Source: Flavobacterium soyangense
GTDB taxonomy: Bacteria; Bacteroidota; Bacteroidia; Flavobacteriales; Flavobacteriaceae
Direction of reading: 5' to 3'
Length of the DNA stretch: 64,000 nucleotides
Assembly (NCBI RefSeq): GCF_015277675.1
Contig: NZ_JADHEC010000004.1
Coordinates: forward strand, 96,554 to 160,553
Each line of letters begins with the position of its first letter. Positions within the stretch are counted from its first letter, which is position 1. The notes beneath the pieces are model-generated. The model did no database searches and was not told the origin of the DNA. It saw only the letters and a program-made list of their open reading frames with translations. The translations under genes were made by a program, and so were the position numbers. This document shows positions 33,779 through 42,520 of this stretch, one piece after another.

Positions 33779-34348
33779 TCATAACTCAAAATTCATAACT
33801 TTTTTTACTTCTCCAGCTTGTAAATCATTCAAATATACATTTCCTATTCGAATGCGTATCAAACGCAAAGTCGGAAAACCAACGGCCGCCGTCATTTTGC
33901 GAACTTGGCGAAACTTCCCTTCATTTACCGTTATCGAAGCCCAAGAAGTGGGTCCGTGACGTTCGTCTCTTATTTTTTTTCCTCTTGCGCCAAAAGCAGG
34001 AACGTCATTAACTATAAAAGATTGACAAGGTTTTGTGATGTATTTTGTTCCGTTGAAACCAATTTCGACACCATCCATTATTTTTTCGATGGCTTCTTGC
34101 GTGATAATTCCATCCACCTGAACATAGTATTCTTTATCTACTTTCTTGCTTCTCACGATTTCACTCATCTTTCCATCCGTGGTAAGCAACAATAATCCTT
34201 CGGAATCCTCATCAAGCCGACCAATTGCCATAGTTCCTAATGGAAAATCATGCAATTCACCTAAAAGTTTTTTCTTTCTTTTGAGTTCATAAATAAATTG
34301 ACTCAAATAGCCGTAAGGTTTATGAATAATGAAATGGTGGTGTAACAT
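33779..34348 (-). CDS. RluE-like 23S rRNA pseudouridine synthase
   Basis: A 189-residue RsuA-family pseudouridine synthase without an N-terminal S4 domain, as in RluE. 'FIIHKPYGYLSQF' opens the fold, 'MAIGRLDEDSEGLLLLTTDG' holds the catalytic Asp, and 'EGKFRQVRKMTAAVGFPTLRLIRIRIGN' is the C-terminal family signature. It isomerises a specific uridine in rRNA; the exact position cannot be read from sequence. Confidence 0.92.
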   Translation of the reverse strand: MLHHHFIIHKPYGYLSQFIYELKRKKKLLGELHDFPLGTMAIGRLDEDSEGLLLLTTDGKMSEIVRSKKVDKEYYVQVDGIITQEAIEKIMDGVEIGFNGTKYITKPCQSFIVNDVPAFGARGKKIRDERHGPTSWASITVNEGKFRQVRKMTAAVGFPTLRLIRIRIGNVYLNDLQAGEVKKVMNFEL

Positions 34349-34416
34349 TTGGGGATACTAGTTCTAATAATTGGTTACAAATTTACAGTTTCCATTTCTT
34401 CTTATTTGCGTAAAAG

Positions 34417-35637
34417 TCACTTATTATAAAAAGATTCCTTTTTTCGTAATAATGGTTCTACTTCTTGCAAACTCCCATCTACTTTTTCAATATTCAATCC
34501 TAAAATAGTTGCAATCAATGGATAAACACTTACGTTCTGAAATGTACCAATTCTTTTTCCAATCCTGAAGTCAGGTCCTTTTGCATAAAAAATTGCATGC
34601 ATATCTTTATTACGATTATCAAATCCGTGAGTACCCCCAAAAACTTTTTGCTTTTTACTAGTAACTAAACTATAATTTTTCTCAGCTTCGATTACAAAAT
34701 CCAAATCACGGGAATTGTTTCCAAAATGGAATCTTTTAGGTAAATTTTTGGTCGCCCAAAACTTTATATGAGGCACTTTTTTTAAAGCTTGAGCAATGGA
34801 ATCCCTACATCCTTCTTTGGCCTCAATACTCATAATTGGATTTATTACTTGATGATAACCAAGCCAATTAGGTTTTAAATAATCTAAAACAGCTACTTTT
34901 TTAGAATCGGATATGTTAGCCATACCGTGATCTGAAACAACTATTAAATTTATTTTATTTCCAATAGGCAATACATCCAGTTTATGGACTAAGACACCTA
35001 TTATAGAATCCATTTTGACTACCATTTTTGCGTTTTCAACTGATAACGGCCCAAAAGTATGCCCTGTATGATCAGGTTCATCAAAATAAAGAGTAATTAA
35101 ATGAGGTCGTTCTTTCTCGGGAAGATTTAGCCACTCTATAACAGTATTTATCCGTTCTGTATACGAAACTGTATCATCATATTTTCGAAAAATGCTTGGG
35201 CTTTTTTTACCTGTATCCGATCCTGGCCAAAAAAAAGAAGCCGTTTTTATACCTTGCTTCTCAGCTACATTCCAAATTGGATTACCCCCGTAAAATTGAG
35301 CATCTCTTTTTTCGTCCCCTGATAATGAAAATGATTTTTTGAGCAAAGGATCATAAAAGCTATTATTTATAATTCCGTGATGATCTGGATATAACCCCGT
35401 AACTATAGAATAATGATTGGGAAAAGTCTTTGTGGGATACGACGGTTTCATCGATTTTGCATGTACACCAATTTTAGAAATTTCATTCAGGTTTGGAGTC
35501 GTAAAATATTTTGAATAATCCCATCTAAAGCCATCTAAGGAAACTAAAACCACGTATGGTTTGTCTAAATTCTGACTAAAAGCCAAACCAAAATTAAACA
35601 GCAAAAAAAAGACAAACATATTTTTAAACAACTTCAT
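34417..35637 (-). CDS. Exported nucleotide pyrophosphatase/phosphodiesterase (alkaline phosphatase superfamily)
   Basis: A 406-residue exported metal enzyme starting at the ATG at 35637. It has a signal peptide (cleaved near FGLAFSQ) and the NPP-type catalytic core: 'LVSLDGFRWDY', the nucleophile Thr in 'SYPTKTFPNHYSIVTGLYPDHHGII', 'YFDEPDHTGHTFGP', 'VVSDHGMA' and 'FGGTHGFDNRNKDMHAIF'. These supply the two-metal Asp/His ligands. It hydrolyses phosphodiester or pyrophosphate bonds outside the cytoplasm, probably for phosphate or nucleotide scavenging. Confidence 0.92.
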   Translation of the reverse strand: MKLFKNMFVFFLLFNFGLAFSQNLDKPYVVLVSLDGFRWDYSKYFTTPNLNEISKIGVHAKSMKPSYPTKTFPNHYSIVTGLYPDHHGIINNSFYDPLLKKSFSLSGDEKRDAQFYGGNPIWNVAEKQGIKTASFFWPGSDTGKKSPSIFRKYDDTVSYTERINTVIEWLNLPEKERPHLITLYFDEPDHTGHTFGPLSVENAKMVVKMDSIIGVLVHKLDVLPIGNKINLIVVSDHGMANISDSKKVAVLDYLKPNWLGYHQVINPIMSIEAKEGCRDSIAQALKKVPHIKFWATKNLPKRFHFGNNSRDLDFVIEAEKNYSLVTSKKQKVFGGTHGFDNRNKDMHAIFYAKGPDFRIGKRIGTFQNVSVYPLIATILGLNIEKVDGSLQEVEPLLRKKESFYNK

Positions 35638-35858
35638 ATAGATAACTTTCATGGATTCATTTTTCAAAATTAATTACAACGGCATCTTGCAAAGATATCG
35701 CTAAGTATAATTTTGTGCATTAACAAAACGTAAAATCATTTTATTAAAAAAAAACATGCTTTGGGATAATTCAAAAATAGATTTTCCAAATTATCCACTC
35801 AAACACTCCTAAATTGATATTATTCCTTACTTTTACTTTCTACAAAAACCATTCTTTT

Positions 35859-37190
35859 ATGTCAAATATGCTCCCTTTTTTACTGCTTTTTATTGTTGCT
35901 CTCGCAATTGGAATCTTCATTGGAAAACTATTGTTTTCAGCTAAATCACAATCAGAAAAAACATTTCTCGAAGAGAAACTCAACAATCTCAAAGAACAAT
36001 CTCTTCTCGAAAAAGCCAGTTTAGAGAAACAATTACAACAAAGTAATCAAGAGAAAGAAAGTATTCGCAACGAAAAAGAAGCCATCAATATTCAATTGAC
36101 TAAGAAAGAAGTCGATTTTGAAAATCTTTGGCAACGCAATAAAGAACAAAAAGAAGAAGTCGAAAAACTACAGGAAAAATTCACCAAGGAATTCGAGAAT
36201 TTAGCCAATAAAATCTTGGACGAAAAGTCCAGCAAATTCACCGAACAGAATAAGGAAAATATGAAAAATATTTTGACGCCTCTGCAAGATAAAATTCAAT
36301 TATTCGAAAAGAAAGTCGAAGACACACATAAGGAAAGTATTGATTATCACGCAGCTTTACGCCAACAAATTATTGGTCTGAGTGAATTGAATGCCCAAAT
36401 GAGCAAAGAAACTTTGAATCTTACCAAAGCATTAAAAGGTGACAGCAAAATGCAAGGAAATTGGGGGGAATTAATTCTAGAGCGAGTTTTGGAAAAATCA
36501 GGATTAGAAAAAAACAGAGAATATTTTGTACAACAATCGCACACCAACGTAGAGGGAAATCGTGTTTTTCCTGACGTTGTCATCAATCTTCCAGACGGAA
36601 AAAAGATGATTGTCGATTCAAAAGTATCACTTACAGCATATGAAAAATTCATTAACGAAGAAGACGATAATTTAAAAAATGGTTATTTAAAAGAACATGT
36701 AAATTCAATAAAACGCCATGTTGAACAACTCGGCGAGAAAAATTATCAAGATTTATACCAAATAGAAAGTCCTGATTTTGTGCTGCTTTTCATCCCTATG
36801 GAACCAGCATTTGCATTGGCATTGAACGAAGACACGACTTTATACAACAAGGCTTTCGAGAAAAATATTGTTATTGTAACGCCTTCAACACTATTAGCGA
36901 CTTTACGCACGATTGACAGTATGTGGGCTAACCAAAAACAACAAGAAAACGCTTTTGAAATTGCCCGACAAGCAGGTGCTTTATATGACAAATTTGAAGG
37001 CTTTGTTGTCGACTTAATCAAAATCGGAAAAAAAATAGACGAAAGTAAAGTCGAATATCAGGGAGCAATGAACAAACTTGTAGATGGAAAAGGAAATCTC
37101 ATTACAAGTGTTGAAAAATTAAAGAAAATGGGAGCCAAAGCCAAGAAAGCACTTCCTGAAAACATCTTGAACAGAGCGAATGTCGATTAG
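35859..37190 (+). CDS. rmuC: DNA recombination protein RmuC
   Basis: A 443-residue protein starting at the ATG at 35859; upstream codons are non-coding. It has one N-terminal membrane helix ('LLLFIVALAIGIFIGKLLF'), a long coiled coil (about residues 30-150, rich in E/K/Q) and the RmuC nuclease-like domain: 'GDSKMQGNWGELILERVLEKSGL', 'RVFPDVVINLPDGKKMIVDSKVSLTAYEKF', 'FIPMEPAFALAL' and 'IVTPSTLLATLRTI'. It limits recombination between inverted repeats in E. coli. Monocistronic. Confidence 0.95.
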   Translation: MSNMLPFLLLFIVALAIGIFIGKLLFSAKSQSEKTFLEEKLNNLKEQSLLEKASLEKQLQQSNQEKESIRNEKEAINIQLTKKEVDFENLWQRNKEQKEEVEKLQEKFTKEFENLANKILDEKSSKFTEQNKENMKNILTPLQDKIQLFEKKVEDTHKESIDYHAALRQQIIGLSELNAQMSKETLNLTKALKGDSKMQGNWGELILERVLEKSGLEKNREYFVQQSHTNVEGNRVFPDVVINLPDGKKMIVDSKVSLTAYEKFINEEDDNLKNGYLKEHVNSIKRHVEQLGEKNYQDLYQIESPDFVLLFIPMEPAFALALNEDTTLYNKAFEKNIVIVTPSTLLATLRTIDSMWANQKQQENAFEIARQAGALYDKFEGFVVDLIKIGKKIDESKVEYQGAMNKLVDGKGNLITSVEKLKKMGAKAKKALPENILNRANVD

Positions 37191-37327
37191 AAACAAATTA
37201 AACATAATCTATAAATTATTTATAAAAATTAAGAAATTCTTTTTTTTATCAATCAATTTTTCTCAATAAAATTTAAGTTTTTTCAGCTAAATAGTATAAT
37301 TTTAAATAATTTAATTCATATACCAAG

Positions 37328-37867
37328 ATGAAAAAAATTATTCTATTATTTTCATTATTACTTTTTAATACTGTTATTGCTCAGAAAAAAATGTTTACCA
37401 ATAAAGGAATCATCATTTTTGATGCTTCTGTTCCTTTATTCGAAGAAATAAAAGCAAAAAACGAGTCTGTTACTTGTATTTTAAACACAAATACTGGTGA
37501 AATTGCAAGTTTAGTTTTAATGAGAGGATTTCGTTTCAAAATTGCTTTAATGGAAGAACATTTTAACGAGAACTATATAGAAAGCGACAAATATCCTAAA
37601 GCTACTTTCGAAGGCATAATTCAGGGATTCAACATAAACATCATTGGAACTTCCCCAAAAGAATTCAAGATGAACGGCAAACTGGAACTGCACGGAAAAT
37701 CAAAAGAAATCAACACCACAGTCAAACTCAGAAAAGTAAATGAGGCACTAGAAATTATCGCTGATTTTGACGTAAACACAGATGATTTCAATATTGAAAT
37801 CCCGCAAATTTTGACCAAGAAACTATCTAAAACCGTTAATATTAAAACTAACTTTTTGGTAAAATAA
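37328..37867 (+). CDS. YceI-like exported protein
   Basis: A 179-residue lipocalin-like protein with a signal peptide (cleaved near TVIAQ). The YceI pattern is 'GIIIFDASVPLFEEIKAKNESVTCILNTNTGEI', 'MEEHFNENYIESDKYPKATFEGI' and 'GKLELHGKSKEINTTVKL'. YceI proteins bind long-chain isoprenoids or fatty amides in a hydrophobic channel. The gene lies close to the photoprotection island but no shared transcript is visible. It converges on the TIGR01777 gene. Confidence 0.87.
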   Translation: MKKIILLFSLLLFNTVIAQKKMFTNKGIIIFDASVPLFEEIKAKNESVTCILNTNTGEIASLVLMRGFRFKIALMEEHFNENYIESDKYPKATFEGIIQGFNINIIGTSPKEFKMNGKLELHGKSKEINTTVKLRKVNEALEIIADFDVNTDDFNIEIPQILTKKLSKTVNIKTNFLVK

Positions 37868-37869
37868 AT

Positions 37870-38784
37870 CTATTTTTCCAAACAATCCCTGAGAGCATCT
37901 TCTAAAAATACAAATTGGAATTTAAAACCCAATTTTCCAATCTTTTCAGAAGAAACTCTTCTGCCTTTCAATAAAATCTGAGCCATTTCACCCAATACCA
38001 GCTTTATTAAAATAGCTGGAACATTGGGCAACCAAATTAAATATCCATATATTTTTGCCAATGTTTTTGAAAAAACAGTGTTAGTTGTATTATCAGTGAT
38101 TGCAGCATTATAAGCACCTTCCATTTTAGAATTTGAAATAGCTTCAAGATAGATATTGCACAAATCATTAATATGAATCCAAGGCATATATTGCTTTCCT
38201 GAACCTAGTGCTGAACCCAATCTGTATTTAAAAATCGGGATCAGTTTCTTTAAAAAACCATCTTCTTTTCCTAAAACCAAACCCGTACGGATTTTTACGG
38301 TGCGAATTCCTAAGCCACTTATAGTATCAGCAGACGCTTCCCATTTTTGACATGTTAAACCCAGAAAATCATCGGCAGGAACCGTATCTTCAGTACAAAT
38401 CTCATTCCCATTGATAGCTCCATAAATCCCAATTCCTGAAGCCGAAACAAAAGCATCCAGTTTTTTATTGCTCTTTTTTAAAACTTCATAAATCAATTTT
38501 GTAGATAGTTCTCTGCTGTTTATAATGGCTGCTTTTCGTTTTGAAGTCCATCTTTTTTCAGCAATATTTTCGCCTGCAAGATGAATTATGAAATCAGCAT
38601 TAAGAACCGCTTTCTCATCGATATGATTATTGGAAACATCCCAGATATAATAGGAAGTATCAGGTAAATTTTGTTTATAACTTCTACTCAAAATCGAAAC
38701 AGAAAAACCATTCTCAATTAACACATTAGTTAAATGCTTTCCAATAAACCCAGTCCCTCCGCTAATTAATACATTTCTTTTCAT
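37870..38784 (-). CDS. TIGR01777 family NAD(P)-binding epimerase-like protein
   Basis: A 304-residue SDR-fold protein of the YfcH/COG1090 group. It begins with 'VLISGGTGFIGKHLTNVLIENG', followed by 'HLAGENIAEKRWTSKRKAAIINSR' and 'SASGIGIYG', and ends with the family tail 'VLLGEMAQILLKGRRV...GFKFQF'. Substrate unknown. Members are frequently neighbours of photolyase and SRPBCC genes. It is divergent from the TetR gene, and the shared 121-bp region contains palindromes and a TAAATTTG box. Confidence 0.92.
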   Translation of the reverse strand: MKRNVLISGGTGFIGKHLTNVLIENGFSVSILSRSYKQNLPDTSYYIWDVSNNHIDEKAVLNADFIIHLAGENIAEKRWTSKRKAAIINSRELSTKLIYEVLKKSNKKLDAFVSASGIGIYGAINGNEICTEDTVPADDFLGLTCQKWEASADTISGLGIRTVKIRTGLVLGKEDGFLKKLIPIFKYRLGSALGSGKQYMPWIHINDLCNIYLEAISNSKMEGAYNAAITDNTTNTVFSKTLAKIYGYLIWLPNVPAILIKLVLGEMAQILLKGRRVSSEKIGKLGFKFQFVFLEDALRDCLEK

Positions 38785-38791
38785 AATGATA

Positions 38792-38880
38792 CAAATTTAA
38801 TCATTTTAAATGATATTTAAACATTAACATTTATTTTTGTTTAACTTTAATTAATTATAGTTAAACATTATATATCTTTA
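38792..38880. promoter_or_regulatory. Divergent regulatory region with palindromes (TIGR01777 / TetR operon)
   Basis: On the minus strand TAAATTTG (38792-38799) serves the TIGR01777 gene. A palindrome ATCATTTTAAATGAT (38800-38814) abuts it. On the plus strand a 9+9 bp inverted repeat TGTTTAACT / AGTTAAACA (38838-38846 and 38859-38867) lies directly upstream of TATCTTTA (38873-38880), a near-match to the -7 box. These are good candidates for operators of the TetR protein or the MerR regulator. Confidence 0.6.
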
Positions 38881-38905
38881 TACCCTAATTTAAAATTAAA
38901 AAAAA

Positions 38906-39565
38906 ATGGCTGCCAAAAAATCAGAAATAACAAGAGACAAAATAGTCTCAATGTACATGAAATACAGATTGGAAAATAATGATAAGCCAAAATCCGTATA
39001 TCAATTTGCCAAAACAAATGGTTTTGACGAAACTGAATTCTATAATTTTTTTGGAACAATTGAAAGTGTCGAAAAAGAAATTTTTAAGATGTTTCTTGAA
39101 AACACAATAGAATTAATCCAAAAAGATCCTTCTTATGAAACCTATGATATGAGGAGCAAAATGTTAAGTTTCTACTTTACATTTTTCGAATTATTGTCGG
39201 CCAATAGAAGTTATGTTGTTATGAGTTTGAAAGAACACCAAAATCAACTGAAAAATCTAATGCAACTTTCTAACCTAAGAATTGGATTCAAAAACTACAT
39301 TACTGAAATTATTACGGATGAAGTAAGAACCCAACACGAGAAATTTCAAAATTTTCAAGAAAAAGCAATTCAGGAAACTTCTTGGATACAATTATTAATG
39401 ACATTAAAATTCTGGCTAGATGATGAATCACCAGCTTTTGAAAAAACAGACATCTATATTGAAAAATCTGTAAAAGCAACTTTCGAACTAATGAATATTG
39501 CCCCCATAGAAAGTTTAATCGATTTTGGAAAATTTATATTCAAAGAAAAAATATACAACAAATAA
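38906..39565 (+). CDS. TetR family transcriptional regulator
   Basis: A 219-residue TetR-type regulator. The N-terminal HTH is 'TRDKIVSMYMKYRLENNDKPKSVYQFAKTNGFDETEFYNFFGTIESVEKEIFKMF', with a longer insertion before the recognition helix than in classic TetR. The rest is helical, as for the ligand/dimer domain. Its stop overlaps the start of the ABC1/UbiB gene, so it heads a five- or six-gene operon. It is probably autoregulated through the palindromes just upstream. Ligand unknown. Confidence 0.85.
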   Translation: MAAKKSEITRDKIVSMYMKYRLENNDKPKSVYQFAKTNGFDETEFYNFFGTIESVEKEIFKMFLENTIELIQKDPSYETYDMRSKMLSFYFTFFELLSANRSYVVMSLKEHQNQLKNLMQLSNLRIGFKNYITEIITDEVRTQHEKFQNFQEKAIQETSWIQLLMTLKFWLDDESPAFEKTDIYIEKSVKATFELMNIAPIESLIDFGKFIFKEKIYNK

Positions 39566-40875
39566 TGAAAACCATAGACTACATACCAACTTCAAAAATT
39601 GAAAGAGCCACAAAACTCGTTCAAACCGGTGCAAAAGTAGGAGTAAATTATATCAAATATTACGGCGAAAAAATGGTAAATCCAACAATGACTCGTGATA
39701 AACTTAATGAAGACAATGCCGAAGACATTTATGACGGGCTGAAAAGTCTGAAAGGAAGTGCCCTGAAAGTGGCGCAAATGTTAAGTATGGACAAGAGTTT
39801 TTTACCACAGGCATATGTTGAAAAATTTTCCTTATCCCAATTCTCAGTTCCACCATTATCAGCTCCTTTGGTTTTAAAAACCTTCAAAGCTAATTTTGGC
39901 AAAACACCCTATGAAATTTTTGATGAATTCAATGCTAATTCAGTAAATGCAGCAAGTATAGGTCAAGTTCACTTAGCAATGAAGAATGGAAAAAAATTAG
40001 CCGTAAAAATTCAATATCCTGGTGTTGCCAATAGTATTTCGTCGGATTTGGCTTTGGTAAAACCTATTGCTATCAGAATGTTTAATCTTCAAGGTAAAGA
40101 TTCTGACAAATATTTCAAGGAAGTAGAAGACAAGTTGATTGAAGAAACCAACTATTTATTGGAATTAAAACAAAGCAAAGAAGTAGTTGAAGCCTGCAAG
40201 AAAATTGAAAATCTGGTTTTTCCGGACTATTATCCCAAGTATTCTTCAGAGAAAATTATCACGATGGATTGGATGACTGGAATCCATCTTTCAGAGTTTA
40301 CCAAGAAAAATACTAATCAAGAAGAAGCCAATACTGTTGGACAGGCATTGTGGGATTTCTATATGTATCAGATTCACATTTTAAGAAAAGTTCATGCCGA
40401 TCCGCATCCGGGAAATTTTCTGGTAAACCCAAAAAATCAACTGGTAGCACTTGATTTTGGGTGTATGAAACAAATTCCTAATGATTTTTACATTCCATAT
40501 TTTGAGTTAATTAACCCAGATGTCATAGATAACAAAAAGTTATTTGGAGACAAATTATTCGAATTGGAGATTCTTAGAGAGGATGATTCCAAAGAAGAAA
40601 TCGAATATTTTACCCAAATGTTTTATGATTTATTGTCGCTATTCACCAAGCCATTTCAATCGGAAACATTTGATTTTTCGGATGAAGTATTTTTTGAAAA
40701 CATCGCACAATTAGGAGAACGATTTTCTAAAGATACTAATCTCAGAAAAATGAATGGCAATCGTGGTTCTAAACATTTTATTTATATGAACAGAACTTTT
40801 TTTGGTTTATATAATTTAATGTTTGATTTGAAATCCAAAATTGTGGTAAACGAATATCTAAAATACAAGCCTTGA
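39565..40875 (+). CDS. ABC1/UbiB (AarF) family atypical kinase
   Basis: A 436-residue atypical protein-kinase-like ATPase. It has the N-terminal family motif in the form 'SALKVAQMLSMD' (KxGQ with Ala for Gly), the Ala-rich loop 'NAASIGQVHLA', the ATP-binding Lys in 'KLAVKIQYPG', the catalytic loop 'HADPHPGNFLV' and metal-binding 'ALDFGCMK'. Family members act on or regulate prenyl lipids such as quinones, and in plastids they tune carotenoid/tocopherol metabolism under light. Its place here suggests a role in isoprenoid lipid homeostasis. It overlaps both its neighbours by a few bases. Confidence 0.93.
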   Translation: MKTIDYIPTSKIERATKLVQTGAKVGVNYIKYYGEKMVNPTMTRDKLNEDNAEDIYDGLKSLKGSALKVAQMLSMDKSFLPQAYVEKFSLSQFSVPPLSAPLVLKTFKANFGKTPYEIFDEFNANSVNAASIGQVHLAMKNGKKLAVKIQYPGVANSISSDLALVKPIAIRMFNLQGKDSDKYFKEVEDKLIEETNYLLELKQSKEVVEACKKIENLVFPDYYPKYSSEKIITMDWMTGIHLSEFTKKNTNQEEANTVGQALWDFYMYQIHILRKVHADPHPGNFLVNPKNQLVALDFGCMKQIPNDFYIPYFELINPDVIDNKKLFGDKLFELEILREDDSKEEIEYFTQMFYDLLSLFTKPFQSETFDFSDEVFFENIAQLGERFSKDTNLRKMNGNRGSKHFIYMNRTFFGLYNLMFDLKSKIVVNEYLKYKP

Positions 40876-41150
40876 AAAAAGAACTCTCCTACATTGATAA
40901 AGACCGAATTATTGAAATGGCTTGGGAAGACCGAACCACATTTGATGCCATTTTGCAGCAATTTGGATTAAAAGAACAAGAAGTTATCGATTTAATGCGA
41001 ATTGAAATGAAATCTTCCAGTTTTAAAATGTGGCGCGAAAGAGTACAAGGCCGAAAAACAAAACATGAAAAATTAAGGGATTTTAGAGAAGGACGATTCA
41101 AATGCAGCATGCAAAGACAAATCAACAACAACAAAATTTCGAAGAGATAA
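40872..41150 (+). CDS. TIGR03643 / DUF2805 family small protein (island copy)
   Basis: A 92-residue basic protein beginning at a TTG that overlaps the UbiB stop by 4 bp; the next in-frame ATG would remove the first helix. The core 'DRIIEMAWEDRTTFDAILQQFGLKEQEVIDLMRIEMKSSSFKMWRERVQGRKTKHEKLRDF' matches the copy at 182-460 in pattern. The helical layout suggests a nucleic-acid-binding fold, but no function is established. The family is known from photolyase-associated gene neighbourhoods, as here. Confidence 0.87.
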   Translation: MKKELSYIDKDRIIEMAWEDRTTFDAILQQFGLKEQEVIDLMRIEMKSSSFKMWRERVQGRKTKHEKLRDFREGRFKCSMQRQINNNKISKR

Positions 41151-41163
41151 TTAAAATAAAACC

Positions 41164-41847
41164 ATGAAAAACATAGTAATAATTGGTGGTAGCAAAGGAA
41201 TTGGAAATGCAATTTTAATGCAACAATTGGAAACTAACTTAGTTTACAACATTAGTAGAAATGCTCCAGACATTTCGCATCCCAACTTGAAACATTTTTC
41301 TTTGGATGTCTTGCAGGATATCCTACCAGATATTGAAAATATTGACACCTTGATTTATTGCCCGGGTTCTATTAATTTAAAACCTATTGGAAGTTTGAAT
41401 ATCGACGATTTCAGAAAAGATTTTGAAATCAATGTCATTGGTGCCGTAAAAACAATTCAGAAATATTTACCTGTATTGAGAAAAGGAATAAATCCATCTA
41501 TTGTTTTATTTAGCACTGTTGCCGTAAAATTGGGAATGCCTTTTCATGCCAGTATTGCAACGGCAAAAGCAGGAATTGAAGGATTGGTAAAATCCCTTGG
41601 TGCAGAATTAGCAACGGTTGTTCGTATCAACGCTATTGCTCCTACTATCACTGAAACGTCACTTTCGGCAGGAATTTTAAGAAATGAAAGAATGAAAGAA
41701 AATATGATAGAACGCCACCCAATGAAAGGGTATCTAAAACCAGAAGAAGTGGCTCATATGGCGGACTTTCTCATTTCGGAAAACGCAAAATCAATCTCGG
41801 GACAGATTTTCGAAATGGACTATGGCATAGTCACTTTTAAAATGTAA
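41164..41847 (+). CDS. Short-chain dehydrogenase/reductase, catalytic Tyr replaced
   Basis: A 227-residue SDR with the nucleotide-binding 'IIGGSKGIGNAIL', 'CPGSI' in place of NAGI, and the Ser in 'VLFSTVAVKLGMP'. The usual YxxxK is changed: the sequence reads 'HASIATAKAG', with Ile 131 where Tyr is expected and Lys 135 retained. The C-terminal 'DFLISENAKSISGQIFEMDYG' is typical of SDRs. It may therefore have altered chemistry or act as a binding protein. It is the fourth gene of the TetR operon, 13 bp after the TIGR03643 gene. Confidence 0.88.
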   Translation: MKNIVIIGGSKGIGNAILMQQLETNLVYNISRNAPDISHPNLKHFSLDVLQDILPDIENIDTLIYCPGSINLKPIGSLNIDDFRKDFEINVIGAVKTIQKYLPVLRKGINPSIVLFSTVAVKLGMPFHASIATAKAGIEGLVKSLGAELATVVRINAIAPTITETSLSAGILRNERMKENMIERHPMKGYLKPEEVAHMADFLISENAKSISGQIFEMDYGIVTFKM

Positions 41848-41882
41848 AAACAACTTTATCCTGAATAAAAATTAAATAAAAA

Positions 41883-42497
41883 ATGATAGCAAAACAAATA
41901 AAAAGTTACGAAAAAATCGAAAAATACGACACTGAAACAACTGCCATATTAGCCGAAAATTACAAATCAATAATTGAAAATCTAGGAGAAAATATATACA
42001 GAGAAGGTCTTGAAAAAACTCCGGAAAGAGCTGCAAAAGCGATGCAGTATTTAACTCATGGTTATGGATTAGATCCTTTAGAAATTCTAAAATCGGCTTT
42101 GTTTACCGAAGACCACAAGCAGATGATTGTCGTGAAAGACATTGAAGTATACTCTATGTGCGAACATCATATGTTGCCTTTTTTTGGAAAAGCACATATA
42201 GCCTATATTCCAAACGGTAAAATTGTTGGTTTAAGTAAAATCCCAAGAGTGGTTGATGCTTTTTCAAGAAGAATGCAAGTGCAGGAAAGATTAACAGATG
42301 AGATAAAAAATTGTATCCAAGAGGCACTAAATCCACTAGGAGTTGCTGTAGTTATTGAAGCACAACATATGTGCATGTGCATGCGTGGTATTCAAAAAAA
42401 AAATTCAGTAACCACAACTTCGTCTTTTAATGGAGCTTTCGAAAAAAACAAAACCAGAAAAGAGTTTATAAGTTTAGTTTCCAATAAATTGAGTTAA
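41883..42497 (+). CDS. folE: GTP cyclohydrolase I
   Basis: Converts GTP to dihydroneopterin triphosphate, the first step to folates and other pterins. A 204-residue enzyme with '[25 protein letters not shown]', the zinc ligands in '[19 protein letters not shown]' and 'QHMCMCMRG', and '[23 protein letters not shown]'. In this operon it may boost reduced folate for the photolyase antenna cofactor or another pterin. A folE gene inside a light-associated cluster is known in other bacteria. Confidence 0.96.
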   Translation: MIAKQIKSYEKIEKYDTETTAILAENYKSIIENLGENIYREGLEKTPERAAKAMQYLTHGYGLDPLEILKSALFTEDHKQMIVVKDIEVYSMCEHHMLPFFGKAHIAYIPNGKIVGLSKIPRVVDAFSRRMQVQERLTDEIKNCIQEALNPLGVAVVIEAQHMCMCMRGIQKKNSVTTTSSFNGAFEKNKTRKEFISLVSNKLS

Positions 42498-42520
42498 ATT
42501 TGATCCATTAAACTAAAACC

